Part shown: positions 52,901 through 61,520 of the stretch, piece by piece
How positions within the stretch are numbered: the stretch's first letter is position 1
How the letters are laid out: the number at the start of each line of letters is the position of its first letter
Source: Olivibacter sp. XZL3
GTDB taxonomy: Bacteria; Bacteroidota; Bacteroidia; Sphingobacteriales; Sphingobacteriaceae
Assembly (NCBI RefSeq): GCF_004368405.1
Contig: NZ_SBJH01000010.1
Location: 124,001 to 188,000, forward strand
Direction: 5' to 3'
DNA length: 64,000 nucleotides
Program-made: the position numbers and the translations under genes
The notes under the pieces: model-generated
The model's database searches: none
What the model was told of the DNA's origin: nothing
The model's input: the letters and a program-made list of their open reading frames with translations, nothing else

Positions 52901-53246
52901 AAACCTCGACGGGAATATACGCAGCAATTGGCTGGATAGCTGGACACCGGAAAATACCGATGCGGCTTTTCCGCGTCTGATTACTTCGGCCGTCAACTAC
53001 CAACCCTCGTCTTTCTGGATCAAAAGTGGAGCTTATCTCCGTCTTAAAAATGTGTCTGTGGGTTATCGTTTACCGAAATCGCTGTTAGCAAAAACGTTTA
53101 TTAACAATTTGCGGATTTTTGCTACCGGCCAGAATCTATTGACTTTTTCTTCTTTACCAAAAGATGTTGACCCGGAGGCCCCGAACGATATTCGCTATTA
53201 TCCGCAGGTACGTACCCTCACTTTTGGTTTAAATGCTAACTTTTAA
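49911..53246 (+). CDS. SusC-type TonB-linked transporter with STN signalling domain
   Basis: An outer-membrane transporter of 1111 residues from the ATG at 49911; a GTG at 49812 in the same frame would add 33 residues but would place a strong hairpin inside the gene. The signal peptide is MKLTIILLLLFQFQAF near residues 23-38. Then come an STN domain (about 45-125) that talks to FecR, a carboxypeptidase-regulatory-like domain (about 128-205), the VVVVGYGTQKKVNLTGSV signature, plug and barrel. It matches the ECF sigma/FecR pair upstream and partners the SusD downstream. Confidence 0.95.
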   Translation: MIFFPHPRGVIRKRKLSQVLITMKLTIILLLLFQFQAFSEMKAQSKVSLKLKSASIADLLAELETKTDFRFVFNQNAVFAKNDVNVTAEQESVVKILDRVLAKKGISYTLLEDNLIVINDPTLQKMVTGVVVDETGDPLPGVSVRVKGVNRGAVTDANGRYQVEIANGEVLVFTYIGYENAELTYTGQAELRTGLKLAAEGLDEVVVVGYGTQKKVNLTGSVATIKQEDINRQPVGQASQALQGLSAGLTVTTNSGQPGRDQGALRIRGLGTLNDNSPLVLIDGVRYDNSISLNDIDANDIESVSVLKDAAAASIYGVRAANGVILVTTKRGAANTPQINYGNYFGWQEAIRTPDFVGAQDYMNLVNLMYTNSGGAAQFTQERINAYNDPNRDPIAYPDNNWYKDVLSGSGFQQQHNISLSGGSEKTKYRFSGNYFDQAGLVKNMNFDRLTLRLNTDFQISEKLDFTADLSARIANRNEPQAPSGDSPWFQFGQAYLVTPIQSSKDADGNWRALRGENNMLRLQEEGGLYSLKDQLYSSNLRLNYRPVEGMTLSAVASNNMQTMYNSQHTKQFTYVNLDAPIGRNDIRKIYTGYRNENYQALANYEKTFNKHYVKVLGGASYLNQYTDNLSGMRLNLPNGNLSQIDAGAADGQVAEGSAEQYTLISYFGRINYTFNDKYLFEANIRRDGSSRFSDGQRWGWFPSASAGWRISEEDFMKNVSFVQDLKLRASYGVLGNDALAGGALGDNIDGNYPYQSNYFLNSYPIGGVLYQTAGLRNYPNSGLTWETTNIANFGLDFTLVKKLNVTFDYFDKRTKDILFNLPIPSSVGLEPTVQNAVSVKNTGWELALNYQDQIGDEFKYTVGLNVSDVRNEITDLKGADQVTINSNNVAIGNFVGQPINAFYGYQVAGIYQTAEQVAQSAVISSAVGPGDLMYQDLNNDGVFDNVNDFAYLGSNIPRYNYGINLGASYKNFDFSAFLQGVGKVDVNTLNIEKARENLDGNIRSNWLDSWTPENTDAAFPRLITSAVNYQPSSFWIKSGAYLRLKNVSVGYRLPKSLLAKTFINNLRIFATGQNLLTFSSLPKDVDPEAPNDIRYYPQVRTLTFGLNANF

Positions 53247-53255
53247 CACCCCGCT

Positions 53256-54839
53256 ATGATCATGATACATAAAAGCTATAAAATATTAACAGCCGCCATT
53301 TTATTATGCATGGCCGGTTGTTCCAAAGATTTAGATAGACAGCCCCTGGATAGCCTCGGTAACACTACTTATTGGTCATCCCAACAAGATGCCGAACGTA
53401 CAGTAACCGAAATTTATCGTTATCTAGGTTCTAACGAACGGTTTTTTATCTCTTGTGCTACCGATGATAGTTATTCTTGGAGTAACTGGCCGGTAGATAT
53501 TCAATTTGTGGCCAATGGTAGCGCAACACCCGGCACGGGTACTTTTGGCAATTTTTGGAAAAATTTGTATCAGCAGGTGGCGAGAGCCAACGATGTGACG
53601 GATAATATCGACCGTGTTCCAGACCTTGATCCTGCTGTGAAGGCCCGTCTTTTGGGAGAAGCTCGATTCTTGAGAGCTTATGCTTATCAACAGCTTACAG
53701 GCTTATTTGGCGATGTGCCTCTCATTACACATATCCAAGCGTCTGATGAATTTAACATTGCTAAAACGCCCAGAGAGGAGATTGTGCAATATATATTGGA
53801 TGAGCTCAGTGCAATTAGTAGTGATCTGCCGGAAACCTACGCCGCAAGCGAGTATGGACGTATTACCAAAGGCGCGGCATTAGCTTTAAAAGCAAGGGTA
53901 GAGCTTTATAATGAGCGCTGGCAGGAAGCAGCCGTTACGGCTAAACAAGTGATGGACTTAGGGGTGTATCAAATCGATAATAATTACCTGAGTTTATTTA
54001 ATGGTGATAATAAGCAAAGTAAAGAGATCATTGTTTCTGCACAGTACTTACCAAATGTCTACCCCAATCCCAATGCAACCTGGATTGGAGCGCCCAGCCT
54101 GGCGGGATGGGGGCAGATTGTTCCTTTAAGATCCCTAGTTGACGCGTATGAATGTGTGGATGGATTACCGATTGACGAATCTCCATTATACGATGCGAAT
54201 AGGCCTTTCGAAAATCGGGACCCCCGTTTAAAATTAAGTATTGTTGTGCCCGGTACGCAGGTAAATAACAGTGTGATTGATATTACCAGAGCCGGATCGC
54301 CTGATGCACTGGGACAATCGAATGCTTCTTTTTCTGGCTATTATTACAAAAAATATGTGCCTACCACCATAAGTGGAGGATGGGAAACAAGTTCTGCGGC
54401 TGATGTCATGATCTTGCGTTATGCGGAGGTGTTGTTAACGTATGCGGAGGCGAAGGTTGAGAGTGGGCAAATTGACCAGTCGGTATATGACGCGATCAAT
54501 CAGGTACGGCAGCGCAATGGCGTAAATATGCCTGCTGCTACTACAGCAAATCATCCAGATCAAGGTTCCTTAAGGGAACTCATTAGACGTGAACGCCATG
54601 TGGAATTTCCGGTGGAGGATAATCGCTTATTTGATATTCGCAGGTGGCGGATTGCCGAAGAAGTGATGCCTGGACGTGCGCAGGGAATCTTTAATAATTT
54701 TGATAGCAGCCGTGACGATTATAATAACTACGTCTTGGTAGAGACGAGAAATTTCAACCCTTCCCGGGATTATTTATGGCCCATACCGGCCAACGAAATT
54801 TCGTTGAATAACAGTATTACACAAAACGCGGGCTGGTAA
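53256..54839 (+). CDS. SusD/RagB family surface lipoprotein
   Basis: A 527-residue lipoprotein with a lipobox AAILLCMAGC and lipidated Cys22, then SKDLDRQPLDSLG. The SusD fold is marked by EARFLRAYAYQQLTGLFGDV (about 134-153) and the C-terminal RDYLWPIPANEISLNN. It follows SusC by 9 bp and is immediately followed by the GH35 gene. It would bind galactose-containing glycans and pass them to the SusC pore (inference from the neighbour). Confidence 0.95.
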   Translation: MIMIHKSYKILTAAILLCMAGCSKDLDRQPLDSLGNTTYWSSQQDAERTVTEIYRYLGSNERFFISCATDDSYSWSNWPVDIQFVANGSATPGTGTFGNFWKNLYQQVARANDVTDNIDRVPDLDPAVKARLLGEARFLRAYAYQQLTGLFGDVPLITHIQASDEFNIAKTPREEIVQYILDELSAISSDLPETYAASEYGRITKGAALALKARVELYNERWQEAAVTAKQVMDLGVYQIDNNYLSLFNGDNKQSKEIIVSAQYLPNVYPNPNATWIGAPSLAGWGQIVPLRSLVDAYECVDGLPIDESPLYDANRPFENRDPRLKLSIVVPGTQVNNSVIDITRAGSPDALGQSNASFSGYYYKKYVPTTISGGWETSSAADVMILRYAEVLLTYAEAKVESGQIDQSVYDAINQVRQRNGVNMPAATTANHPDQGSLRELIRRERHVEFPVEDNRLFDIRRWRIAEEVMPGRAQGIFNNFDSSRDDYNNYVLVETRNFNPSRDYLWPIPANEISLNNSITQNAGW

Positions 54840-56732
54840 GTGAATAAATTTAAGTTAATATGTTTGACGGGGCTCTTAGTGGGCTCCGTCTGCACGATAA
54901 GAGCGCAGGAAAAAAAAGGACATTCGTTTAAGATTGAAAATGGTCATTTTCAATACGACAATAAACCCCTGCAAATCCATGCGGGCGAAATGCACTATGC
55001 CCGCATTCCACATCAATATTGGCGGCACCGACTGCAAATGCTGAAAGCATTGGGATTGAATACCGTAGCAACTTACGTTTTTTGGAACTTTCACGAACCG
55101 GAAGAGGGTAAATGGAACTTTGAAGGCGACCACGATCTGGCCACTTTTATTCGAACAGCGCAGGAAGAGGGACTGATGGTCATTCTTCGTCCGGGACCTT
55201 ATGCCTGTGCGGAATGGGAATTTGGAGGATATCCCTGGTGGCTGCAAAACGTACCAAACTTAGAAATCAGAAGGGATAATCCGGCATTTTTAGCTTATAC
55301 CCAAAAGTACCTCAATCGCCTCGGTCAGGAAGTAGGCAACTTGCAAATAAGCAAAGGCGGACCGATTGTTATGGTACAGGCAGAAAACGAGTTTGGCTCT
55401 TACGTCAGCCAAAGGCAAGATATCCCCTTGGAAGAACATAAATCTTACAATGCCAAAATCAAAAAGCAACTCGAAGAGGCCGGTTTTGAAGTGCCTTTAT
55501 TTACTTCGGACGGTACCTGGCTTTTTGAAGGCGGTGCAACGGCCGGCGCATTGCCAGCAGCAAACGGAGAAAATAATGTCGAGAGCTTAAAAAAAGCAGT
55601 TGACCAGTATCACGGCGGTCAAGGCCCTTATATGGTGGCGGAGTTTTATCCGGGTTGGTTAAGCCACTGGGCTGAGCCTTTTCCGAAGGTGGCGGCTTCC
55701 AAAGTCGCGCAGCAAACGGAGACCTATCTGAAAGATAAGGTGTCCTTCAATTTTTATATGGTGCATGGTGGTACAAATTTTGGCTTTACCAGTGGAGCCA
55801 ACTATAACAAGCAACATGATATACAACCCGATCTGACCAGCTATGATTACGATGCGCCAATCAGTGAAGCCGGTTGGGCTACGCCAAAATATGATTCGAT
55901 CCGCAATGTGATGCTGAAGTATGTAGATTATAAAGTACCTGCGGTGCCTAAGCCCATGCCTGTAATTGAAATTCCTTCCATTACGCTTGATAAGGTAGTC
56001 GACGTGTTGGGATTTGCGGAACAACTGGGAGGAAACGAAGATGAACAGCCGCTTACATTTGAACAGCTAGGACATCCATACGGCTATGTGGTCTATAGCC
56101 GGCGATTTAATCAGCCAATCAACGGGAAGCTCTCGTTAAAAGGTTTACGCGACTATGCATGTGTATATGTTGATGGCGAGTTTGTGGGTGAGTTAAACCG
56201 CTATTTCAAACACTACGACTTAGAGATCGATATTCCTTTTAATTCGACCTTACAAATAGTCGTAGAGAATATGGGAAGGATCAATTACGGAGCTGAAATT
56301 GTCCATAATAACAAAGGGATTATCAGTCCCGTCACAATTAACGACATACCAATTACAGGGAACTGGCTAAGTACGCCCTTGCCATTGAGCGAGACAATAG
56401 AGCCGACGAAGTTGTTGGGATTGGGGCAAGCCATCGATAATAAGCAGGCACAGCAAAACATGCCGGTATTGTACGAAGGCAGTTTTGAGCTTTCAGAAGT
56501 AGGGGATACCTTTCTTGACATGGAAAGCTGGGGTAAAGGAATCGTTTTTGTTAACGGACGGAACATAGGTCGTTACTGGAAGTTGGGGCCGCAACAAACC
56601 CTGTACATTCCCGGTGCGTTTTTAAAGAAGGGGAAAAACTCCCTTGTGATATTTGAGCAGCTCAATCAACAGCCACAGAAGAGTGTTCGGACAGTGAAGG
56701 TTCCGGTGCTGGATAAATTGGCCTTACAGTAG
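54840..56732 (+). CDS. beta-galactosidase, glycoside hydrolase family 35
   Basis: A secreted retaining beta-galactosidase of 630 residues. The start is a GTG directly after the SusD stop (TAAGTG), so the two are coupled. A signal peptide (ending near CTIRAQ) precedes the barrel: IHAGEMHYARIPHQYW, TYVFWNFHEPEEG, acid/base Glu184 in QAENEFGSY and nucleophile Glu268 in VAEFYPGWLSHW. C-terminal beta domains follow, with GKGIVFVNGRNIGRYW. No lipobox is seen, so it is probably periplasmic. It trims beta-linked galactose from the oligosaccharides imported by the adjacent SusC/SusD. Confidence 0.95.
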   Translation: MNKFKLICLTGLLVGSVCTIRAQEKKGHSFKIENGHFQYDNKPLQIHAGEMHYARIPHQYWRHRLQMLKALGLNTVATYVFWNFHEPEEGKWNFEGDHDLATFIRTAQEEGLMVILRPGPYACAEWEFGGYPWWLQNVPNLEIRRDNPAFLAYTQKYLNRLGQEVGNLQISKGGPIVMVQAENEFGSYVSQRQDIPLEEHKSYNAKIKKQLEEAGFEVPLFTSDGTWLFEGGATAGALPAANGENNVESLKKAVDQYHGGQGPYMVAEFYPGWLSHWAEPFPKVAASKVAQQTETYLKDKVSFNFYMVHGGTNFGFTSGANYNKQHDIQPDLTSYDYDAPISEAGWATPKYDSIRNVMLKYVDYKVPAVPKPMPVIEIPSITLDKVVDVLGFAEQLGGNEDEQPLTFEQLGHPYGYVVYSRRFNQPINGKLSLKGLRDYACVYVDGEFVGELNRYFKHYDLEIDIPFNSTLQIVVENMGRINYGAEIVHNNKGIISPVTINDIPITGNWLSTPLPLSETIEPTKLLGLGQAIDNKQAQQNMPVLYEGSFELSEVGDTFLDMESWGKGIVFVNGRNIGRYWKLGPQQTLYIPGAFLKKGKNSLVIFEQLNQQPQKSVRTVKVPVLDKLALQ

Positions 56733-56757
56733 TTTTTGCTTTTTAGATTCCCAATTG

Positions 56758-56794
56758 TCTCCATAGACGCTGTTGTAAATAGCGTCTATGGAGA
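56758..56794. terminator. perfect 14-bp hairpin after the GH35 gene
   Basis: TCTCCATAGACGCT (56758-56771) pairs perfectly with AGCGTCTATGGAGA (56781-56794) around GTTGTAAAT. It lies between the convergent GH35 and MscS genes. There is no strong T-run, so it may work as a processing stop as well as a terminator. Confidence 0.7.
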
Positions 56795-56821
56795 TATATC
56801 TTGGGGCGATACCTGTCGCGT

Positions 56822-57688
56822 TTAGGATTCTTTATTATTGGTAATCAAATGAACATCTCGTTGCGGAAAAGGTATCTCTATACCGGCAGTATCCAAAGCC
56901 TCCTTACAATCTATAATAAGTTGCTCATGCATCGTCCAAAAATTTTCATTGGAGGTGGTAACCCTTATCGACAAATTAACTGCGCTATCACCGAGTTCCG
57001 TCACCACAACTTGAGGAGCTGGTTCTGTAAACGCAAATTCGTTGTTTTTGATTACATTCATCAATATTTCTTTCGCTTGTTTTAAATTACTTCCATAGGC
57101 AATACCAATATCAAACCAGGTCCTACGTGTTCCGAGTTGTGTATAATTGGTGATGCTGTTGTTGGACAACTCGCCATTGGGTACAACGATTAATTGATTT
57201 TGTGGAGTATTTAGTCGCGTGTTGAAAATATCAATGATCATGACTGTTCCGGAAACCCCGTTTGCTGTCGATATAAAATCCCCTACGCGAAATGGCTTTA
57301 GCGTTAATATGAGTACGCCACCCGCAAAATTAGCGAGTGAGCCCTGTAAGGCAAGGCCGATTGCTAAACCGGCTGCACCGATGATGGCCACAAAGGTGGA
57401 CGTTTGAACGCCGAGCTGGGTTACAACGACAATGAACAACATAATTTTTAATACCCAATTGATCAGGCTACCCAAGAACCGTCTGATAGAAAGGTCGATT
57501 TTCTGTTTTTCAAACAGCTTGTCAATAAAACGACTCAGTAATTTTATAATCCATAAGCCAATTAGCAGAATTAAAATGGCCGATACGATGGCCGAAATAA
57601 AACGGGGTGCGTAGGCTAATACGGAGTCAATAAATTTGTCCCAGTGTTCTTGGATTTTACCGACATTTTCGACTGATAAATCTTGCAT
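56822..57688 (-). CDS. MscS family mechanosensitive channel
   Basis: A 288-residue small-conductance mechanosensitive channel with three N-terminal membrane helices (about 20-110) and a pore-lining third helix rich in Gly/Ala (AAGLAIGLALQGSLANFAGG), followed by the cytoplasmic beta domain (GDFISTANGVSGTV) and C-terminal alpha/beta domain. The size matches the minimal MscS type. It protects against hypo-osmotic shock by releasing solutes. It is convergent with the GH35 gene. Confidence 0.95.
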   Translation of the reverse strand: MQDLSVENVGKIQEHWDKFIDSVLAYAPRFISAIVSAILILLIGLWIIKLLSRFIDKLFEKQKIDLSIRRFLGSLINWVLKIMLFIVVVTQLGVQTSTFVAIIGAAGLAIGLALQGSLANFAGGVLILTLKPFRVGDFISTANGVSGTVMIIDIFNTRLNTPQNQLIVVPNGELSNNSITNYTQLGTRRTWFDIGIAYGSNLKQAKEILMNVIKNNEFAFTEPAPQVVVTELGDSAVNLSIRVTTSNENFWTMHEQLIIDCKEALDTAGIEIPFPQRDVHLITNNKES

Positions 57689-58059
57689 GATTACGATTTT
57701 GTATAGTTAAACATCTGTTCGATGCTTTAAAAGTATAGGCATATTCTGTAAAACCCAAATAAAAAGCGAAAAAATTGTGCTGATAAGTAAAAAAGAGGAA
57801 TAATACATATACTTAAAAACGGTATTTTAAGCAAGGTATTTTACTTTCAAGCAATATAAATGCAGCTGATGCCCTTTGCCTTCGGGATATTACGTCGGTC
57901 GTGGTTGGCGATTTGAGAAGACATTACAAATTACCCAATTCTTATCGTACTGCAAAAGATTTACGGTGGCGAAGATTTGAAGACGTGCCTGCGCTTTAAA
58001 CGCAAAAGAGGCAGCGATTGCTACCTCTTTGTTTGCTATAATATAAAGATCTATATAGC
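57689..58059. other. 371-bp gap with one terminator and an open frame without start
   Basis: The 183-bp frame at 57817-57999 on the plus strand stays open for 60 codons and reads like protein near its end (GDLRRHYKLPNSYRTAKDLR), but it has no ATG, GTG or TTG at a sensible place and no recognised family. It may be a gene fragment or chance. The terminator at 58004-58031 belongs to the HTH gene. Otherwise the gap is A/T-rich with nothing notable. Confidence 0.35.
58004..58031 (-). terminator. terminator after the HTH gene
   Basis: AAAGAGG and AGC pair with CCTCTTT and GCT around a GATT loop with one mismatch, and A/T runs flank both sides. It lies 29 bp after the stop of the HTH gene on the minus strand. 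Confidence 0.75.
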
Positions 58060-58422
58060 TTATATTACCATTCGATTTTGTTTTATAGACAAAGCCTCAT
58101 TGTATTGCTCCAATAAAGATATATACTTGTCTTTCCAGAAGGAAAGCTCTTCAATATGATCTGCAGCCGCTGAAAAATGCTGTTTTTTCTTTTCAAATTC
58201 TCGTTGAAAATCTTCTGAGGAAAAAAGTTCCGGAAATTCATTGGAAAAATCGTGGCGAAGTGCTACGCCTATTTTAAAAATGATTTCGGGTTTAAACTTT
58301 GCTTGGGCAAACCAGTTATAGATCGATCTTCGGTTTACCTTCATCATGCGGCTAAGCTCACTGATGCTGTAGCCATTTCTTCTGATTGCTCTTTCAATAA
58401 TTTCTCCGTAATGCTTGTTCAT
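58060..58422 (-). CDS. helix-turn-helix DNA-binding protein
   Basis: A 120-residue protein with an N-terminal helix-turn-helix (ISELSRMMKVNRRSIYNWFA, about 19-38). This follows the resolvase/Cro-like pattern of a short-hairpin HTH. A coiled-coil-prone, charged region (about 70-110) follows and may dimerise. There is no adjacent partner gene and no effector domain. It could regulate the divergent M23 lipoprotein, which starts about 240 bp away, but this is only positional. Confidence 0.8.
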   Translation of the reverse strand: MNKHYGEIIERAIRRNGYSISELSRMMKVNRRSIYNWFAQAKFKPEIIFKIGVALRHDFSNEFPELFSSEDFQREFEKKKQHFSAAADHIEELSFWKDKYISLLEQYNEALSIKQNRMVI

Positions 58423-58664
58423 GTGTAGTATCTGTTTTTTATTATCCCAAAGATCGAGAAAACAAGGAAGGAATCAACAAGCGTTCTACCTGACTTTATA
58501 CAGGAAATATCCTGTTTTTGTGATAAGGGGCATTAAATTTCCCATGAGCGCTGTATTGCACTGTTCTTGAACCGTTCGTTAATTGCCCACTGTGAGTGAA
58601 AAACGTGAAGCAGCAAACCGGCATAGGGCTTCCAACATTTTAATATCTATGCTGTTTTCTCCAT

Positions 58665-59984
58665 ATGACTAAAGTAAAAAAGAGTATTTTTTGGCTATGT
58701 TGCTTGCCGGGCTTCCTTTTAATCTTCGACGCCTGTAAAAGCCCAGTAACACTTTTTAAAGGTCAATATGCGCACCAACGTTATGTTCAACAGTTAAAAA
58801 ACGCGGGTCTGGAAAATACGCTGTTATATCGATCGTGGATTTCGGAAGCTGAAAACAGTTTGAAAAACCCACAGGAGGTCAGTGTACCTTACCAGGAGCA
58901 CGGTTATTTTCAGGCCGATCGTCCAACAGCGATGGCGTTTGTTTTTGAAGCCAAAGAGGGCGAGCGTCTAGAAGTTTCTGTAACTCCAATTGGGTTAGAC
59001 AGCTCACAACTTTTTATCGATTTATTTCAGCAAGCGGTGGATAGTCTTCAGGACGCAGAGCATGTCACTTCGGCAGATACAAATGCTTATAGTTTGCTCT
59101 ACGAAGTAGAGGAAACGGCGAACTACGTATTGCGTATACAGCCAGAACTCTTAACAACCGTTTCTTATGAGTTGAAGCTTACCGCGGAAGGTTCCTTGTC
59201 TTTTCCCGTAGCGGCTTCACCCAATATGCACATCGGCAGCTTCTATGGGGCCGACCGTGACGCGGGGGCCCGCAAGCACGAAGGGGTGGATATTTTTGCC
59301 CAACGCCTTACACCGGCTATTGCAGCCGCAACCGGGAGGATAACAAGAGTCGGCACGAACAATTTGGGCGGAAATGTGATTTGGCTACGTCCACATGGTA
59401 AACCTTATAATCTTTATTATGCGCATCTGGATACGCAGTTGGTTCAGTCGGGCAGCGAGGTGAAGATAGGCGATACCCTCGGTTTAGTCGGAAATACGGG
59501 TAACGCGCGCACTACACCTCCCCATCTGCACTTCGGTATATACAGCTCATCAGGCGTGGTGGATCCGCTACCTTTTTTAAGGCCCAATAAGTCTACCCCG
59601 CCGCGAATCGCATCCCGTAAGGACCGCATAGGCGACACACTTCGCTTGCGCCAGCCCAAAAATTACGTTTCCATCGGTAAGTTTGCCGACAGGCCGAGCG
59701 GAGATGAGCCCGTGATAATAGAAGCCGCTATGCAAAACAATTACCGCGTATTGTTTCCGGATAAACGTAAAGGTCTCATCCCACAGAATGAGCTTAGTTC
59801 CTTGTCGAATGCCGTGCGGACGGTTAAACTGAAATCCGATCAGCCGGTATATAAACAACCTGATGTATTGGCTGCGAGGTTGGGCGTCGTCTCGAAAGGA
59901 ACCTTGGCCAGGGTGCTGGCAACCTATCGGAAGTTTTATTTAATCGAGGCAAAAACGCCCGGATGGATCCTACAGGAAATGTAA
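58665..59984 (+). CDS. M23 family metallopeptidase lipoprotein with SH3 domain
   Basis: A 439-residue exported peptidoglycan-hydrolase-like protein. The signal peptide ends at a lipobox-like IFDAC (Cys24), so it is probably a lipoprotein. After an about 170-residue beta-rich N-terminal region comes the LytM/M23 domain (about 195-300) with zinc ligands in RKHEGVDIFA and PPHLHFGIY. SH3-like segments (about 325-435) end the protein. It likely trims cell-wall peptides in the periplasm. All zinc-ligand motifs look intact, so the enzyme is probably active. Confidence 0.9.
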   Translation: MTKVKKSIFWLCCLPGFLLIFDACKSPVTLFKGQYAHQRYVQQLKNAGLENTLLYRSWISEAENSLKNPQEVSVPYQEHGYFQADRPTAMAFVFEAKEGERLEVSVTPIGLDSSQLFIDLFQQAVDSLQDAEHVTSADTNAYSLLYEVEETANYVLRIQPELLTTVSYELKLTAEGSLSFPVAASPNMHIGSFYGADRDAGARKHEGVDIFAQRLTPAIAAATGRITRVGTNNLGGNVIWLRPHGKPYNLYYAHLDTQLVQSGSEVKIGDTLGLVGNTGNARTTPPHLHFGIYSSSGVVDPLPFLRPNKSTPPRIASRKDRIGDTLRLRQPKNYVSIGKFADRPSGDEPVIIEAAMQNNYRVLFPDKRKGLIPQNELSSLSNAVRTVKLKSDQPVYKQPDVLAARLGVVSKGTLARVLATYRKFYLIEAKTPGWILQEM

Positions 59985-60093
59985 TACAATTGGGCTCGAC
60001 TCGTCTGCACAGCATGCGTTCGAAGATGAAAACGCTATAAGAGCGAAAACACTTAACTGACTTATCTGTTAACTCTATAAAAACGAAAGAGAA

Positions 60094-60282
60094 ATGGAAG
60101 AGAATAAGCCAAATAGTTCAAAAACCGAAATGGAAACCGATTACAGCGCCCACGAAGAAAATCCAGGACCCCCTAAGGCGGCGATTGAAGAAAAGGATGA
60201 TAAAAAAGTCGGATTCACAATACATTGGGCTATTATTGTAGCGATAATTGCCTTGGTAATTGCCTATTTTTTCTTTATGTAG
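60094..60282 (+). CDS. small tail-anchored membrane protein
   Basis: A 62-residue protein with an acidic, Pro/Glu-rich N-terminal half (EENPGPPKAAIEEKDDKK) and a C-terminal membrane helix at about 43-61 (HWAIIVAIIALVIAYFFF). It begins with an ATG preceded by AAAGAGAA. I do not recognise a family. It stands 109 bp after the M23 gene. Confidence 0.7.
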   Translation: MEENKPNSSKTEMETDYSAHEENPGPPKAAIEEKDDKKVGFTIHWAIIVAIIALVIAYFFFM

Positions 60283-60613
60283 TTCGGTTTGAGTCGTATC
60301 CATTTGCTGGATCAATTTGACATGGATGGATCACATCGGTTGATCTCCCTTATGAGCAGTCCACATGGGTATGGTTTAGCCATTAAGAACCTTTATGGCG
60401 CTTTCATCTCCCGCGGTGACCGTATGTCCGATTATGAAGGTTTTGCTTTTCCGTCCGATCTTGATTTATTCAATGTTCACACTAGCTAATTACCGAAGTT
60501 TGCCGTCTATAAAAATCAGAAAGTGCAGCGCGGTGTTGATTGAATAAATCAAGGCTTCGGTTATAGTATAAGAATATTATAAATTTGCACGGAGAAACAT
60601 TATCAACGATCAT
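60283..60613. other. 331-bp gap with a weak open frame
   Basis: A 67-codon frame at 60289-60489 starts with TTG and shows no protein-like features, so I do not call it. The end of the gap holds the TAAATTTG box of the next gene at 60580-60587. Confidence 0.4.
60580..60587 (+). promoter_or_regulatory. -7 box of the SDR gene
   Basis: TAAATTTG matches TAnnTTTG and lies 26 bases before the ATG at 60614. No -33 TTG is clear. Confidence 0.5.
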
Positions 60614-61330
60614 ATGACTAATTTAAAAGGAAAGACCGCTATCATTACCGGAGGTGGACGAGGGCTCGGAAGAGCCATGGCCTTAACGCTGGCGCATGAA
60701 GGCGTCAATATCGGTATTACTGGACGAAATGAGGAAAACTTAAAGAAGACGGTAGAGGAGATTAAGAAAGCTGGCGTTAGTGCTGCTTATAGCGTTTTTT
60801 CTGTTGAAGACGAAAATGATGTAAAAGAGGGCCTCGCTTCGCTGGTTCAGCAGCTTGGGGCTGTGCATATTTTGATTAACAATGCAGGAATAGGCGACTT
60901 CGGAAGTATAGAAGAGATGCCCTCAAAGGTTTGGGAACAGGTTATTAAAACCAATCTCTTCGGTGTTTACTATGCAGCAAAAGCGATCTATCCTTTTTTG
61001 AAGAGTAATGGAGAAGGCGATATCGTCAATGTCGCATCTACAGCCGGTTTAAAAGGAGGGGGCAATATGTCGGCATATGCAGCATCCAAAGCTGCGGTTA
61101 TTTCCCTTTCGCAATCAATGATGGCCGAATGGAGAAAACACAATATTCGTGTAATTACTTTGACTCCGAGCACGATTGCTTCTGATATGAGTATACAGGG
61201 CGGGTTGACCGATGGCAATCCTGAGAAGGTGCTTCAGCCGGAAGATTTCGCAGAATGGGTGCGAGACATTTTGAAGATGAATAGGCGCGCGATGATTGCC
61301 AATGGCTCCATTTTTTCGACGAATCCCTAG
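60614..61330 (+). CDS. 3-ketoacyl-ACP reductase-like SDR
   Basis: A 238-residue FabG-like SDR. The cofactor motif is ITGGGRGLGRAMALTLA, followed by INNAGIGDFG and the catalytic Ser-Tyr-Lys in VASTAGLKGG and SAYAASKAAV. The size and motifs match the classical FabG group, which reduces 3-ketoacyl chains with NADPH, but other small alcohol or ketone substrates are possible. A MaoC-type hydratase lies 190 bp downstream on the same strand, which would suit a hydratase-reductase pair in fatty-acid metabolism. Confidence 0.9.
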   Translation: MTNLKGKTAIITGGGRGLGRAMALTLAHEGVNIGITGRNEENLKKTVEEIKKAGVSAAYSVFSVEDENDVKEGLASLVQQLGAVHILINNAGIGDFGSIEEMPSKVWEQVIKTNLFGVYYAAKAIYPFLKSNGEGDIVNVASTAGLKGGGNMSAYAASKAAVISLSQSMMAEWRKHNIRVITLTPSTIASDMSIQGGLTDGNPEKVLQPEDFAEWVRDILKMNRRAMIANGSIFSTNP

Positions 61331-61474
61331 GCGCTTCGTTCTTTTATAAATCAACGTACAGGTCTGCCTGTATAGGTAGTTGCACGAAGCTCATAAGTAA
61401 ACGAAATATCGATAAGTCGCCTTCGGGCGATTGGGTTGTATATCGACCTGTTAAACGTCGCTTAATTAACCATT

Positions 61475-61482
61475 TAGATTTG
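61475..61482 (+). promoter_or_regulatory. -7 box of the MaoC gene
   Basis: TAGATTTG matches TAnnTTTG and lies 38 bases before the ATG at 61521. No strong -33 box is seen. Confidence 0.5.
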
Positions 61483-61520
61483 AATAAGACGCGTATAGCG
61501 GCTGATCAATAAAAATATAT

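Noticed and set aside
57817-57999. 60-codon open frame with protein-like end (GDLRRHYKLPNSYRTAKDLR)
   Set aside because: No usable start codon, no recognised family and only one strand support; kept only as a note in the gap description.
60289-60489. 67-codon frame with TTG start
   Set aside because: Composition looks random, no ribosome-binding context, and no sign of a family.
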